Positions 27,654 through 36,999 of a stretch of 64,000 nucleotides of DNA are shown here, piece after piece. A program made the translations under genes and the position numbers. The notes beneath the pieces were generated by a model. It searched no databases, was not told the DNA's origin, and saw only the letters and a program-made list of their open reading frames with translations. This DNA comes from Pseudochelatococcus sp050946405 (lineage in GTDB: Bacteria > Pseudomonadota > Alphaproteobacteria > Rhizobiales > Beijerinckiaceae): assembly GCF_050946405.1 (NCBI RefSeq), contig NZ_JBMNUS010000001.1:682001-746000 (forward strand). Reading direction: 5' to 3'. Position 1 is the first letter of the stretch. Every line of letters begins with the position of its first letter.

Positions 27654-27802
27654 GGCGTTTCCTATGTGACAAAAGGTAAAGCGGGACCGGACGATTGTGA
27701 CAAGTGTGTTTGACAGACAAAGCCTTTGTTTTTCAGCGCTCTATTGCCGCCGCGGGCGCGGAGGCTCATGAGAGAGTGACGCCGTTGTGACGCGGAAACC
27801 TA

Positions 27803-27903
27803 AAGCGTTTTCAAGCAAAGCGGATATTGCTTTGCATGAAGAAAACGCGTCGAATCAATAAGATAGAGTATTTCGGCGTTTCAACGAAATGCCGAAATAC
27901 TCT
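27803..27903 (+). repeat. Family X repeat plus an 18-bp hairpin
   Basis: The first part has outer arms GCGTTTTC (27805-27812) and GAAAACGC (27841-27848) and inner arms GCAAAGC/GCTTTGC. It is followed by GTCGAATCAATAAGATAGAG. The same layout occurs at 41.5 kb in reverse, and the core also at 4.24 kb. The second part is a near-perfect hairpin: AGAGTATTTCGGC (27865-27877) with GCCGAAATACTCT (27891-27903), extended inward by TTTC/GAAA to a 3-base loop. Its edge abuts copy 5 of the two-stem-loop repeat. Confidence 0.8.
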
Positions 27904-28007
27904 AGAGCGGCGTGCATTCAAGCGGAATCGTCACGCCGCTCTAAATTCTATATTTTACCGCAACTTGCGTTCAAATCGATCAATCGACTTGAACGCAAAC
28001 TGCTCTA
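27904..28007 (+). repeat. Dispersed two-stem-loop intergenic repeat, copy 5
   Basis: Module A is AGAGCGGCGTG...CACGCCGCTCT, nearly perfect. The spacer is AAATTCTATATTTTACCGCAAC. Module B is TTGCGTTCAA...TTGAACGCAA, perfect. The final CTCTA contains the TAG stop codon of recG (28005-28007). This is the best-preserved copy. Confidence 0.9.
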
Positions 28008-30107
28008 ACCCGCCCGCAGCAGCCGGATGGCTTCGTCACGTTCGAAGAGATAGAGCAGGATGCGCAGCGCCTGCCCGCGCTCGCCGGCGAGGCCGGGATC
28101 GCGTTCTAGGATCAGGCGCGCGTCGTCGCGGGCGATGCGCAGCAGGTCCGCGTCGTCCTCGATGCGGGCGAGATGGAAGGCGGGCGCGCCGGACTGGCGG
28201 GTGCCGAGAATTTCGCCCTCGCCGCGCAGTCTGAGGTCTTCCTCCGCGATGCGGAAGCCGTCCTCCGTCTCGCGCATGATGTTGATGCGCGCTTTCGCCA
28301 CCTCGCCGGGCGGCGCCTTGTAGAGCAGCAGGCAGGTGGAGGCGTCGGCTCCCCGCCCGATGCGCCCGCGCAACTGGTGGAGCTGCGCGAGGCCGAAACG
28401 CTCGGCGTGCTCGATGACCATGATGGTCGCTTCCGGCACGTCGACGCCGACCTCGATCACCGTGGTGGCCACCAGGATGCGCGTTTCGCCGCGCTGGAAG
28501 GCGCCCATCGCCGCATCCTTGTCGCGCCCGCTCATCTTGCCGTGCAGCAGGCCCACCACGGGGCCGAAGATGCGTTGCAGATCCTCGAAACGCTCCTGCG
28601 CCGCCGCGACGTCGATCGTCTCCGATTCCTCCACCAGCGGACACACCCAGTAGACGCGCGCCCCCCGCGCCAGCGCGCGATGCAGCCCGTCGACGACATC
28701 GTGAAGGCGCTCCAGCGGCATGGCGCGGGTGTCGATGGGCTTGCGGCCCGCGGGCTTCTCCCTGAGGACCGATACGTCCATGTCGCCGAAACAGGTCAGC
28801 GTCAGCGTGCGCGGAATGGGCGTCGCCGTCATCACCAGCATGTCGACGCCCTCGCCCTTGCGGCTGAGGCCGAAGCGCTGATGCACGCCGAACCGGTGCT
28901 GCTCGTCGATGACGGCGAGCGCGAGATCGTGGAACGCCACCGCATCCTGAAACAGCGCATGGGTGCCGACGGCGATCTGCGCCGCGCCCGATTCGAGCGC
29001 CGCCAGCGTCGCCGCGCGCGCCGCGCCCTTCTCGCGCCCGGTGAGCAGCGCCATGGTGATGCCGGCGGCGCGCGCCAGCGGCTCCAGCCGGGCGAAATGC
29101 TGGCGGGCGAGAATGTCGGTCGGCGCCATCAGCGCCGCCTGCCGCCCTGCCTCGACCGCGCTCGCCATGGCGAGCAGCGCCACCACCGTCTTGCCCGATC
29201 CCACGTCACCCTGCAAAAGCCGCAGCATGCGCTGCGGCTCGGCGAGGTCGCGGCGGATGTCGGCGACCGCCTGCCGCTGCCCCTCCGTCAACGAAAAAGG
29301 CAGCGCCTGCGTGACGGCCGCGACGAGCCGGCCGTCGCCGACATTCACCCGGCCGGACGCCCTGCGGCGCGTGGCGCGCATCAATGCGAGCGCGAGCTGG
29401 GAGGCGAGCAGCTCGTCATAGGCGAGGCGCTTGCGCGCGGCGCTCTCGGGGGCGAAGGCAGTCGCCGATTCGGGCCGGTGCAGCGCCGCGAGTGCGGCGG
29501 CGACATCCGGGGAATGCTGTTGCGCGAGCCAGGCGGCATCCTGCCATTCCGGCAGATGCGGCAGCCGCCCCAGCGCCGCCTGCGCGATGCGGGCGATGGT
29601 GCGCGACGCGAGCCCCTCCGTCTGGCCGTAGACGGGCTCCACCAGCGGCTGATCGCGCGCTTCCTCCTCCCTCATGATGCGGTCGGGATGCACCATCTGG
29701 CGAAAGCCTTCCCAGAATTCGATCCGCCCCGAGACGACGCGCGTCTCGCCGAGCGGCAGCATCTTGTCGATGCGCGCCTGCGTCATGGAGAAGAAGACCA
29801 GCGTCACGTCGCCGGTGCCGTCCTCCACCAGCACGCGGAAGGGCGCGCGGGCGCGTCCCGGCGGCGGCGGGCGGTGCTCGGCCACGCGCACCGTGAGCGT
29901 CACGATATCGCCCTCGCGCGTGTCGCGAATCGGCGGGCGGCGGCTGCGGTCGATGACGGAATGCGGCAGGTGGAACAGCAGATCGATCACCCGCGCGGGC
30001 CGCTCCGCCGTGCCCAGCAGCCGGTTGAACAGCGCCCCCAGCCGCGGCCCCACGCCCGGCAACGCCGTGACGGGCGCGAACAGCGGGTCGAGAAGGGCGG
30101 GGCGCAT
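28005..30107 (-). CDS. recG: ATP-dependent DNA helicase RecG
   Basis: 700 residues. It remodels stalled replication forks and branch-migrates Holliday junctions. The N-terminal wedge domain begins PVTALPGVGPRLGALFNRLLG. Walker A LLQGDVGSGKTVV lies near 297-309 and the DEQH box near 400 (VIDEQHRFGVHQRFGLSRKG). The helicase C part has HGKMSGRDKDAAMGAFQRGETRILV and the TRG-like QLRGRIGRGADAS. The stop lies in the dispersed repeat. It diverges from sdhE, a conserved Hyphomicrobiales arrangement. Confidence 0.97.
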   Translation of the reverse strand: MRPALLDPLFAPVTALPGVGPRLGALFNRLLGTAERPARVIDLLFHLPHSVIDRSRRPPIRDTREGDIVTLTVRVAEHRPPPPGRARAPFRVLVEDGTGDVTLVFFSMTQARIDKMLPLGETRVVSGRIEFWEGFRQMVHPDRIMREEEARDQPLVEPVYGQTEGLASRTIARIAQAALGRLPHLPEWQDAAWLAQQHSPDVAAALAALHRPESATAFAPESAARKRLAYDELLASQLALALMRATRRRASGRVNVGDGRLVAAVTQALPFSLTEGQRQAVADIRRDLAEPQRMLRLLQGDVGSGKTVVALLAMASAVEAGRQAALMAPTDILARQHFARLEPLARAAGITMALLTGREKGAARAATLAALESGAAQIAVGTHALFQDAVAFHDLALAVIDEQHRFGVHQRFGLSRKGEGVDMLVMTATPIPRTLTLTCFGDMDVSVLREKPAGRKPIDTRAMPLERLHDVVDGLHRALARGARVYWVCPLVEESETIDVAAAQERFEDLQRIFGPVVGLLHGKMSGRDKDAAMGAFQRGETRILVATTVIEVGVDVPEATIMVIEHAERFGLAQLHQLRGRIGRGADASTCLLLYKAPPGEVAKARINIMRETEDGFRIAEEDLRLRGEGEILGTRQSGAPAFHLARIEDDADLLRIARDDARLILERDPGLAGERGQALRILLYLFERDEAIRLLRAG

Positions 30108-30227
30108 GCGGGAGAAATCCGGTTGGTGACGAAAGCGGGACGCGAGACCGATGACAGGCGCGCATGTCTACGCTATATAGTCCAGCCGAACGCCCGTGGC
30201 GACCATAAGTCTTTCAAAGGACAAATC

Positions 30228-30554
30228 ATGAACAGCTTTTCGGAGGCAGACGGCGATATCGATGGCGGCGACCTGTCCGGCGGGCTTGCGCTCGATGCGC
30301 GCCGCCGCCGCATCCGCTTTCGCGCCTGGCATCGCGGCACGCGCGAGATGGACATGGTGCTGGGGCCGTTCGTCGATTCGCAGCTCGACGAGCTGGACGA
30401 GGAGACGATTACCGCGCTGGAGCGGCTGATGGCGCTGCCCGACCGCGATCTTTTCACCTGGTTCAGCTTCGGCGGCGTGCCGCCGGAGCATGACACGCCG
30501 ATTTTCCGCCGGATCAAGGCGTTCCACGCCCATGCCACGCCGATCCACGTCTGA
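30228..30554 (+). CDS. sdhE: FAD assembly factor SdhE (succinate dehydrogenase assembly factor 2)
   Basis: 108 residues. It promotes covalent attachment of FAD to SdhA. The conserved RGTREMDMVLGPF contains the RGxxE motif. A five-helix domain follows with LDELDEETITALERLMALPDRDLFTWFSFGGVP. An N-terminal extension of about 25 acidic residues precedes the domain. The ATG at 30228 has an AAAGGA Shine-Dalgarno. mfd begins 20 bases after the stop, so the two are probably one transcript. Confidence 0.93.
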   Translation: MNSFSEADGDIDGGDLSGGLALDARRRRIRFRAWHRGTREMDMVLGPFVDSQLDELDEETITALERLMALPDRDLFTWFSFGGVPPEHDTPIFRRIKAFHAHATPIHV

Positions 30555-30574
30555 CCCGTTTCCGGCCTGACAGA

Positions 30575-33500
30575 ATGTCGAATTTGAAACACGCCGTCGC
30601 CGCCCTCGCGCGGGGCGACAGTCCCGTCATCGCCAGCGTGCCCGATGGCTACGACGCCCTTGCGGTGGCGGGGATGGCGCGCGGCCTGCGCGAGAGCGAG
30701 CGGGCGGCCGTGCTTCTCCACGTGGCCCGCGACGACCGGCGCATGGCGGCGCTGGAGGCGGCGCTCGCCTTCGTCGCGCCGGAGATCGAGACGCTGACGT
30801 TTCCCGGCTGGGATTGCCAGCCGTATGATCGCGTCTCGCCGACATCCGCGGTGACGGCGCGGCGCATGATGACGCTGGCGAGGCTCGCGCGCACGCGCTC
30901 GTCCGAGCAGAAGCCGCGCGTGGTGCTCACCACGGTGAACGCGCTGCTGCAACGGGTGCCGCCGCTGCGGCAGGTGGCGACGGAAACGTTTTCCGCCGCG
31001 CCCGGCAACGCCATCGACATGGACCGGCTGATCGAGTGGGTTGAGGTCAACGGTTTCGCCCGCACCCCCACCGTGCGCGACACGGGCGAGTATGCGGTAC
31101 GCGGCGGCATCGTCGATCTGTTCGCGCCCGGCCTTGCCGAGCCGATCCGCCTCGACTTCTTCGGCGATACGCTCGAATCCATCCGCGCCTTCGATCCCGA
31201 GACCCAGCGCACCACGCATCAGTTGCGCTCGCTCGATCTCGTGCCGATGAGCGAGGCGAAGATCACCACCGAAACCATCCGCCGTTTCCGGCAGGGCTAT
31301 GTGAAGGCGTTCGGCGCGGCGACGCGGGACGATACGCTCTATGAGGCGGTATCCGAGGGCCGCCGCCATCCGGGCCTCGAACACTGGCTGCCGCTGCTGC
31401 ACGACGGTCTCGACACGCTGTTCGACTACCTGCCCGGCGTGCCGCTGGTGCTGGACACGCTGGCGGCCGACGCGGCGGCCGAGCGCTTCGCGCAGGTGCG
31501 CGACTATTACGAGGCGCGCCGGGCGGCGGCCGATGACACGGCGCTCGCCAGCGCCAGCCCGCCCTACAACCCGCTGCCGCCCGACGCTCTTTATCTCTCG
31601 GAACGCGAATGGACCGAGCGGCAGGCGACGCTGCCCGTGGCGCGTCTGTCGCCCTTCCGCGAGCCGGAGGACGCGGCGCGCATGATCGTCGACGCCGGCG
31701 CGCGGGCCGGCCGCAATTTCGCGCCGGAGCGGGTCGACGACACCGCCAACGTGTTCCAGGCCGCTGTGGACCATGTGCGCGATCTCGTCGCCGCGAAGAA
31801 GCGCGTGCTGATAGCCGCCTGGTCGGAGGGCTCGCGCGAGCGCCTGACGCATGTGCTGGCCGATCACGGCCTCAAGCCGCTCACGCCGGTGGGGCGGCTC
31901 GACGTCGCGCTCGCGCTGCCGCGCAACGAGGTGAGCATCGCCGTATGGGGGCTGGAAGCCGGCTTCGAGACGGACGCGCTCGCCGTCGTCGGCGAGCAGG
32001 ACATTCTGGGCGACCGCCTCGTGCGGCAGAAGCGGAAATCGCGCCGCGCGCAGGACGTCATCACCGAGGCGGCGGGCCTGACGGCCGGCGATCTCGTGGT
32101 GCATGTCGATCACGGCATCGGCCGGTTCGTGGATCTCAAGACGATCTCGGCCGCGGGCGCGCCGCTCGATTGTCTCGAAATCCACTACGCGGGCGGCGAC
32201 AAGCTGTTTCTGCCGGTCGTCAACATCGAGCTGCTGTCACGCTACGGCTCCGGCGACACCGAGGTGGCGCTCGACAAGCTCGGCGGCGGGGCGTGGCAGG
32301 CACGCAAGGCCAAGCTTCGGCAGCGCATCCGCCTCATGGCGAGCGAGCTTATCAAGGTCGCGGCCGAGCGGGCCATGCGCGAGGCGCCGCGCATCGAACT
32401 GCCCGCCGGCCTCTACGACGAATTCGCCGCCCGCTTCCCCTACGATGAAACCGAGGACCAGCAGAACGCCATCGACGCCGTGCTGGACGATCTCGCCGCC
32501 GGCCGGCCGATGGACCGGCTCGTGTGCGGCGATGTCGGTTTCGGCAAGACGGAGGTGGCACTGCGCGCCGCCTTCGCCGTGGCGCTCTCCGGTCATCAGG
32601 TGGCGGTGGTGGTGCCGACCACGCTTCTCGCGCGCCAGCACTATAACGGCTTCGTGCAGCGTTTTCAGGGCCTGCCGGTGCGTATCGCGCAGATGTCGCG
32701 CCTCGTCTCCGCCGCCGAGATGAAGAAGGTGCGCGCCGGGCTCGCCGACGGCACGGTCGATATCGTCGTCGGCACCCATGCCGTGCTGGCCAAGACCATC
32801 CGCTTCAAGGATCTCGGCCTCATCATCGTCGACGAGGAGCAGCATTTCGGCGTCGCGCACAAGGAGCGCCTGAAGAACCTGCGCGCCGAGGTGCATGTGC
32901 TCACGCTCTCCGCCACGCCGATTCCGCGCACCCTGCAATTGGCGCTCACCGGCGTGCGCGAACTGTCGATCATCGCCACGCCGCCGGTGGATCGCCTTGC
33001 GGTGCGCACTTTCGTGATGCCGTTCGACGGCCTGTCGGTGCGCGAGGCGTTGTTGCGGGAACGCTATCGCGGCGGACAGTCCTTCTATGTGGTGCCGCGC
33101 ATCGACGATCTCGCCGAAGTGAAGGAATTCCTGGACCGCGAGGTGCCGGAGGCGAAGGTCGCCGTGGCGCACGGGCAGATGCCCTCCGGCCAGCTCGAGG
33201 ACATCATGACCGCCTTTTACGAGGGCAGGTTCGACGTCCTTCTGTCCACGACCATCGTGGAATCGGGGCTGGACATTCCGCGCGCCAACACGCTGATCGT
33301 GCATCGCGCCGACATGTTCGGCCTCGCGCAGCTCTATCAGTTGCGCGGGCGCGTCGGGCGCTCCAAGACGCGCGCCTATGCGCTCTTCACCATGCCGGCG
33401 AAGCGGCGCATCACCGCCACGGCCGAAAAGCGTCTTGAAGTGCTGCAATCGCTGGATACGCTCGGCGCCGGCTTCATGCTGGCCAGCCACGATCTCGACA

Positions 33501-34105
33501 TCCGCGGCGCGGGCAATCTGCTGGGAGACGAGCAGTCCGGCCATATCCGCGAGGTCGGCTACGAGCTTTACCAGCAGATGCTGGAGGAGGCCGTGGCGCA
33601 GCTCAAATCCGGCGCGGTCGATGAGGAGGCGGACGACCAATGGTCGCCGACGATCACCATCGGCACGCCGGTGATGATCCCGGAAGGCTATGTCGCGGAT
33701 CTGCAATTGCGCCTCGACATCTACCGCAGGCTTTCCACCATCGACGAGGATCGGGATATCCAGGCGTTCGGCGCGGAACTCGTGGACCGTTTCGGCCCGC
33801 TGCCGGAGGAGGTGGAGCAGTTGCTGCGCATCGTCGCCATCAAGGCGTTGTGCCGGCGCGCCAATGTGGAGAAGATCGAGGCGGGGCCGAAGGGCGTCAT
33901 CGTCTCGTTCCGCAACGGGGCTTTCGCCAATCCCGCCGGCCTTGTCGCTTATGTGGCCGAACAGGGCTCGCTCGCCAAGGTGCGGCCGGACATGCGCATC
34001 GTCTTCATCGATTCCTTCGACACGGCGGAGCAGCGGCTGAAGGGCGCGGCCACGATCCTGAAGAATCTGGTGCGCATCGCCGAACGTCCCGTGAAGGCCG
34101 CGTGA
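30575..34105 (+). CDS. mfd: Transcription-repair coupling factor
   Basis: 1176 residues. It displaces RNA polymerase stalled at DNA lesions and recruits UvrA. Parts in order: a UvrB-like N-terminal module (SNLKHAVAALARGDSPVIASVPDGYDALAVAGMA), the RNA polymerase interaction domain with GDLVVHVDHGIGRF, helicase Walker A GDVGFGKTEVALRAA (about 651-665), DEEQHFGV (about 752), the translocation motif LYQLRGRVGRSKTRAYAL, and the C-terminal TRCF domain. The length is normal. It follows sdhE closely. Confidence 0.97.
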   Translation: MSNLKHAVAALARGDSPVIASVPDGYDALAVAGMARGLRESERAAVLLHVARDDRRMAALEAALAFVAPEIETLTFPGWDCQPYDRVSPTSAVTARRMMTLARLARTRSSEQKPRVVLTTVNALLQRVPPLRQVATETFSAAPGNAIDMDRLIEWVEVNGFARTPTVRDTGEYAVRGGIVDLFAPGLAEPIRLDFFGDTLESIRAFDPETQRTTHQLRSLDLVPMSEAKITTETIRRFRQGYVKAFGAATRDDTLYEAVSEGRRHPGLEHWLPLLHDGLDTLFDYLPGVPLVLDTLAADAAAERFAQVRDYYEARRAAADDTALASASPPYNPLPPDALYLSEREWTERQATLPVARLSPFREPEDAARMIVDAGARAGRNFAPERVDDTANVFQAAVDHVRDLVAAKKRVLIAAWSEGSRERLTHVLADHGLKPLTPVGRLDVALALPRNEVSIAVWGLEAGFETDALAVVGEQDILGDRLVRQKRKSRRAQDVITEAAGLTAGDLVVHVDHGIGRFVDLKTISAAGAPLDCLEIHYAGGDKLFLPVVNIELLSRYGSGDTEVALDKLGGGAWQARKAKLRQRIRLMASELIKVAAERAMREAPRIELPAGLYDEFAARFPYDETEDQQNAIDAVLDDLAAGRPMDRLVCGDVGFGKTEVALRAAFAVALSGHQVAVVVPTTLLARQHYNGFVQRFQGLPVRIAQMSRLVSAAEMKKVRAGLADGTVDIVVGTHAVLAKTIRFKDLGLIIVDEEQHFGVAHKERLKNLRAEVHVLTLSATPIPRTLQLALTGVRELSIIATPPVDRLAVRTFVMPFDGLSVREALLRERYRGGQSFYVVPRIDDLAEVKEFLDREVPEAKVAVAHGQMPSGQLEDIMTAFYEGRFDVLLSTTIVESGLDIPRANTLIVHRADMFGLAQLYQLRGRVGRSKTRAYALFTMPAKRRITATAEKRLEVLQSLDTLGAGFMLASHDLDIRGAGNLLGDEQSGHIREVGYELYQQMLEEAVAQLKSGAVDEEADDQWSPTITIGTPVMIPEGYVADLQLRLDIYRRLSTIDEDRDIQAFGAELVDRFGPLPEEVEQLLRIVAIKALCRRANVEKIEAGPKGVIVSFRNGAFANPAGLVAYVAEQGSLAKVRPDMRIVFIDSFDTAEQRLKGAATILKNLVRIAERPVKAA

Positions 34106-34121
34106 ACGCGCCGCCCTTTCC

Positions 34122-34913
34122 TTATCGAAGGGAGGCGAGCCCCGTCAGGATGCCGAGCAGCACGATCTGGTGCGTGAGGTAGATGACGAGGCTGTGCCGC
34201 CCGGCGAAGACGAGCCCGCGCCCGACGGGGCCGTTCGCCCGCCAGCGCGCCGCCTCCTGCCGCAGGCCGGGCGGCAGCCATCGCCAGAAGGCGATGCCCG
34301 CCAGCACGAAGCCGAACCAGGGGAAAATCGGCACGTAATCATTGCTGAGGGGCGGGATTTCGCCGAGGCCGAGCCACAGCAGCCACCATACTTCGAAAGC
34401 CGGCGAGGCGAACACCTGCGGCAGCACGAGCACGACGAGCGCCGCCAGCGCCGTCGCCCACGCGGGCGCGCGCAGAAACGGCAGGGCCAGCACGCTCGAC
34501 AGCGCGATGCAATGCAGGATGCCGAAGAAGATGAAGCTGTGGGGAAAGGCGAACCACGATCCGGCCGTCACCGCGAGCGCGGCGGCGGCGATGGTGGCGA
34601 GACGCCGCAGAAACCGCCGTCCGCCCGCGCCGCCCTCATGCGCCAGCACGAGCGCGATGCCGGAGACGGTCAGGAAGGAGGCGGCGATCAGCCGCGCATA
34701 AAGCCGCAGCCACGGATCGGTGGCGGCGTTGATGCTCGTGAATCCCGTGACGTAAAGATCCCACGTGAGATGATAGGAGATCATGGCCACGATCGCGAGC
34801 CCGCGCGCCGCGTCGAGTGCGGTCACGCGCCGCTGTGCCGTCGCGTCGCCGTTGCGCGCGGGCGGGGCTGCGTCATCGGAGGACGTTCCGGGCGATGCGG
34901 TGGGGGCGATCAT
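34122..34913 (-). CDS. Heparan-alpha-glucosaminide N-acetyltransferase-like membrane protein (DUF1624)
   Basis: 263 residues, inner membrane. It opens with RVTALDAARGLAIVAMISYHLTWDL, the usual beginning of the HGSNAT catalytic family. About seven to eight hydrophobic segments follow, ending FAGRHSLVIYLTHQIVLLGILTGL. Family members are acyltransferase-like, but bacterial substrates are unknown. The gene converges on mfd with 16 bases between stops. The first 28 residues are polar and low-complexity. Confidence 0.85.
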   Translation of the reverse strand: MIAPTASPGTSSDDAAPPARNGDATAQRRVTALDAARGLAIVAMISYHLTWDLYVTGFTSINAATDPWLRLYARLIAASFLTVSGIALVLAHEGGAGGRRFLRRLATIAAAALAVTAGSWFAFPHSFIFFGILHCIALSSVLALPFLRAPAWATALAALVVLVLPQVFASPAFEVWWLLWLGLGEIPPLSNDYVPIFPWFGFVLAGIAFWRWLPPGLRQEAARWRANGPVGRGLVFAGRHSLVIYLTHQIVLLGILTGLASLR

Positions 34914-35192
34914 GTGATCTGGCTTTCCTCGTCATGTGGATGCACGGGCGGCATTTTCCGCTTCCGGGATAACGGCATCCGGCCCCGGCCCGCAAGCGCC
35001 GCCCGAAAGCGCGGGTTGCAGGTGTCCGATATCGGCTCCCGATGCGGGGTCCCGATGTGGGTTCCTTTCCTGAAAACCCGGTCTATAAAGACTGTGCGCG
35101 AATCACGCGGATATCCGGTTTGCGCCTGTATTCGGCATTTGTTGATGCTATCGTTAACACATCTGGATTCGCATTTTCATGTGCAGGACACC

Positions 35193-35774
35193 ATGACGGA
35201 CGAAACGCATTCTGATACGCGCGCAGCCGGCGAACGCGGCGAGGCGGATGGCGTTTCCTGCGATCTGATCGAGATCAGGGGGCGGATCAAGTGGTTCGAT
35301 TCCGCGCGCGGCTTCGGCTTCATTGTGCCCGATAACGGTCTGCCGGATGTTCTGCTGCACGTCACCTGCCTGAAGCGCGATGGACACGAGACCGCCGTCG
35401 AAGGCGCCACCATCGTCTGCGACGCCGTTCGCCGGGAGCGCGGGTTGCAGGTGCTGCGCATCCATTCCATCGATGTTTCCACCGCGCCGCATCCGTCCGA
35501 ATTGCCGGTGCGCACCCATGTCTCCGTCGTGCCGACGGGCGGGTTCCAGACGGTCGTGGTCAAGTGGTTCAACCGCCAGCGCGGCTTCGGTTTCGTCACC
35601 TGCGGCGAGGGCACGCCCGACATCTTCATCCACATGGAAACCATGCGCCGCTACGGCCTGATGGAGCTCGTTCCCGGCCAGACCCTGCTGGTGCGCTACG
35701 GCGACGGTCCCAAGGGCCGCATGGTGGCGGAGGTGCGCCTGCCGGACATCGGCCACGCGCCGGTTTCCCACTGA
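35193..35774 (+). CDS. Dual cold-shock-domain nucleic-acid-binding protein
   Basis: 193 residues with two cold-shock domains. Domain 1 (about 28-95) has GRIKWFDSARGFGFIVPD and DVLLHVT. Domain 2 (about 120-188) has VVKWFNRQRGFGFVTCG and DIFIHMET. These are the RNP1 and RNP2 strands that bind single-stranded RNA or DNA. The ATG at 35193 follows AGGA, and the N-terminal 25 residues are acidic. The 280 bases upstream contain no gene and should carry its promoter. The DUF192 gene follows after 53 bases, a pairing common in this order. Confidence 0.93.
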   Translation: MTDETHSDTRAAGERGEADGVSCDLIEIRGRIKWFDSARGFGFIVPDNGLPDVLLHVTCLKRDGHETAVEGATIVCDAVRRERGLQVLRIHSIDVSTAPHPSELPVRTHVSVVPTGGFQTVVVKWFNRQRGFGFVTCGEGTPDIFIHMETMRRYGLMELVPGQTLLVRYGDGPKGRMVAEVRLPDIGHAPVSH

Positions 35775-35827
35775 AGCGGTTTGTTGCGCGCTTTTCGCTT
35801 TGCGGCCCATCAGGACGGAGGACGGGC

Positions 35828-36307
35828 ATGACGGTGAGCAGACGGCGTATGGTTGTCATGCTGGCTGCCGCGCTGATATCGGCGGCGATGATGCCGCCGT
35901 CCGTCGCGCTGGCGCAATCGGCGGCGCTTCCCACCGAAACGCTGGTGATCGTCACCGCATCGGGCCGGCACGGTTTCGAGGTCGAGGTGGCGCGCACCGC
36001 CGCCGAGCAGGCGCGCGGCCTGATGGAGCGGCGTTACCTGCCGGCGAATCGCGGCATGATCTTCGATTATCCCGAGGTGCAGCCGGTATCGATGTGGATG
36101 GAGAACACGTTCATTCCGCTCGACATGCTGTTCGTCGGCGCTGACGGCAGGATCGTGCGCATCGCGGAGAGGACGGAGCCGCACTCGCGTCGGCTCATTC
36201 CCTCCGGTGCGCCCGTCCGCGCGGTCATCGAGCTGAACGCGGGAACGGCGGCGCGCATAGGCGCCGCCGTCGGCGACCCGGTCGAGATTTCGTTTATCCG
36301 CCGGTAG
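35828..36307 (+). CDS. Exported DUF192 protein
   Basis: 159 residues with a signal peptide (MVVMLAAALISAAMMPPSVALAQ, cleavage near ALA-Q). The DUF192 domain has ARTAAEQARGLMERRYLPANRGMIFDY, VSMWMENTFIPLDMLFVGADGRIVRIAERTEPHS and the closing AVIELNAGTAARIGAAVGD. The family is a small beta-barrel of unknown function. It is periplasmic and probably co-transcribed with the cold-shock gene. Confidence 0.9.
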   Translation: MTVSRRRMVVMLAAALISAAMMPPSVALAQSAALPTETLVIVTASGRHGFEVEVARTAAEQARGLMERRYLPANRGMIFDYPEVQPVSMWMENTFIPLDMLFVGADGRIVRIAERTEPHSRRLIPSGAPVRAVIELNAGTAARIGAAVGDPVEISFIRR

Positions 36308-36397
36308 CGCTGTCGCCAGTCGCTGAATCGCGGAAAACGCCCTGATTTTCCCGGAAAGCGGCATCCACTTGCCGGATTATGCCTCGGCGGCGGCGCG

Positions 36398-36826
36398 TCA
36401 GAGCGCCGCGCCGTTTTCGCCGTGTTGCCTGCGGAAACGGTCGTATACATCCTCGCCGCCGGCCCGTTCCTGATCGAGGAAGGCGCGGAAGGTGCGCACT
36501 TCGTCCGCCAGCTTGCTCCGTTCGGCGTCGATACGCTGTAACTCGCCGCGGATATACGCATCGAAACGCGCATTGCCGGTGGGAACGAACTCGTCATCGG
36601 CCTGGGGGGCGTTGCCGAACACGTCCCGAATTCCGGCGCGCACCCGGCGCGCGCCTTCGTTCACGACGTCGTCGAGGCTGCGGGGAGAGGCCGAGCGGTC
36701 GTTCCAGTACTTCCACGCCAGCACGGCAAGGCCGAGCGGCCAGAAGATGATGAACCCGATGACCAGCGCTGCAAGCTCGGCGGGACGCCAGTAACCCAGC
36801 GCCGAGCCGTTGTTCTGTTGTGCCAT
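36398..36826 (-). CDS. DUF2852 membrane protein
   Basis: 142 residues. A hydrophobic stretch, LAALVIGFIIFWPLGLAVLAWKYW (about 18-41), probably spans the membrane once. The soluble part includes TGNARFDAYIRGELQRIDAERSKLADEVRTFRAFLDQERAGGEDVYDRFRR, a likely coiled coil. This is the build of the rhizobial DUF2852 family; function unknown. The start at 36826 is chosen because the frame upstream runs through tandem repeats. Confidence 0.85.
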   Translation of the reverse strand: MAQQNNGSALGYWRPAELAALVIGFIIFWPLGLAVLAWKYWNDRSASPRSLDDVVNEGARRVRAGIRDVFGNAPQADDEFVPTGNARFDAYIRGELQRIDAERSKLADEVRTFRAFLDQERAGGEDVYDRFRRQHGENGAAL

Positions 36827-36916
36827 GGTTGTCTCCGGTAGCCCTGTCCGCGCCCACCGATGGCGCGGCTGCGGGCTCTTGCCGAAGAGGTAGTCATCGT
36901 TTGCGGCCATACAAGG

Positions 36917-36985
36917 GTGTTCGGCCAGGGGTGTTCGGCCAGGGGTGTTTGGCCAAGGGTGATCGGCCAAGAGTGATCGGCAGGG
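36917..36985. repeat. Five tandem copies of a 14-bp unit
   Basis: GTGTTCGGCCAGGG occurs twice exactly, then three diverged copies follow: GTGTTTGGCCAAGG, GTGATCGGCCAAGA and GTGATCGGCAGGG. It lies between the bpt stop and the DUF2852 start on the minus strand, so it forms part of the leader of the latter. The copies change progressively, suggesting growth by slippage. Confidence 0.85.
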
Positions 36986-36999
36986 TGCGGACCGACGCT

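Noticed and set aside
27803..28007. Hairpin cluster considered as a CRISPR array or tRNA cluster
   Set aside because: The four hairpins differ in sequence, there are no regular spacers, no cas genes and no cloverleaf.
28173..30554. Very long open frame (about 790 codons) opposite recG
   Set aside because: It is the antisense of recG with Arg/His/Gln-rich nonsense composition, typical of GC-rich genomes. Only its last 109 codons (30228-30554) are real, encoding sdhE.
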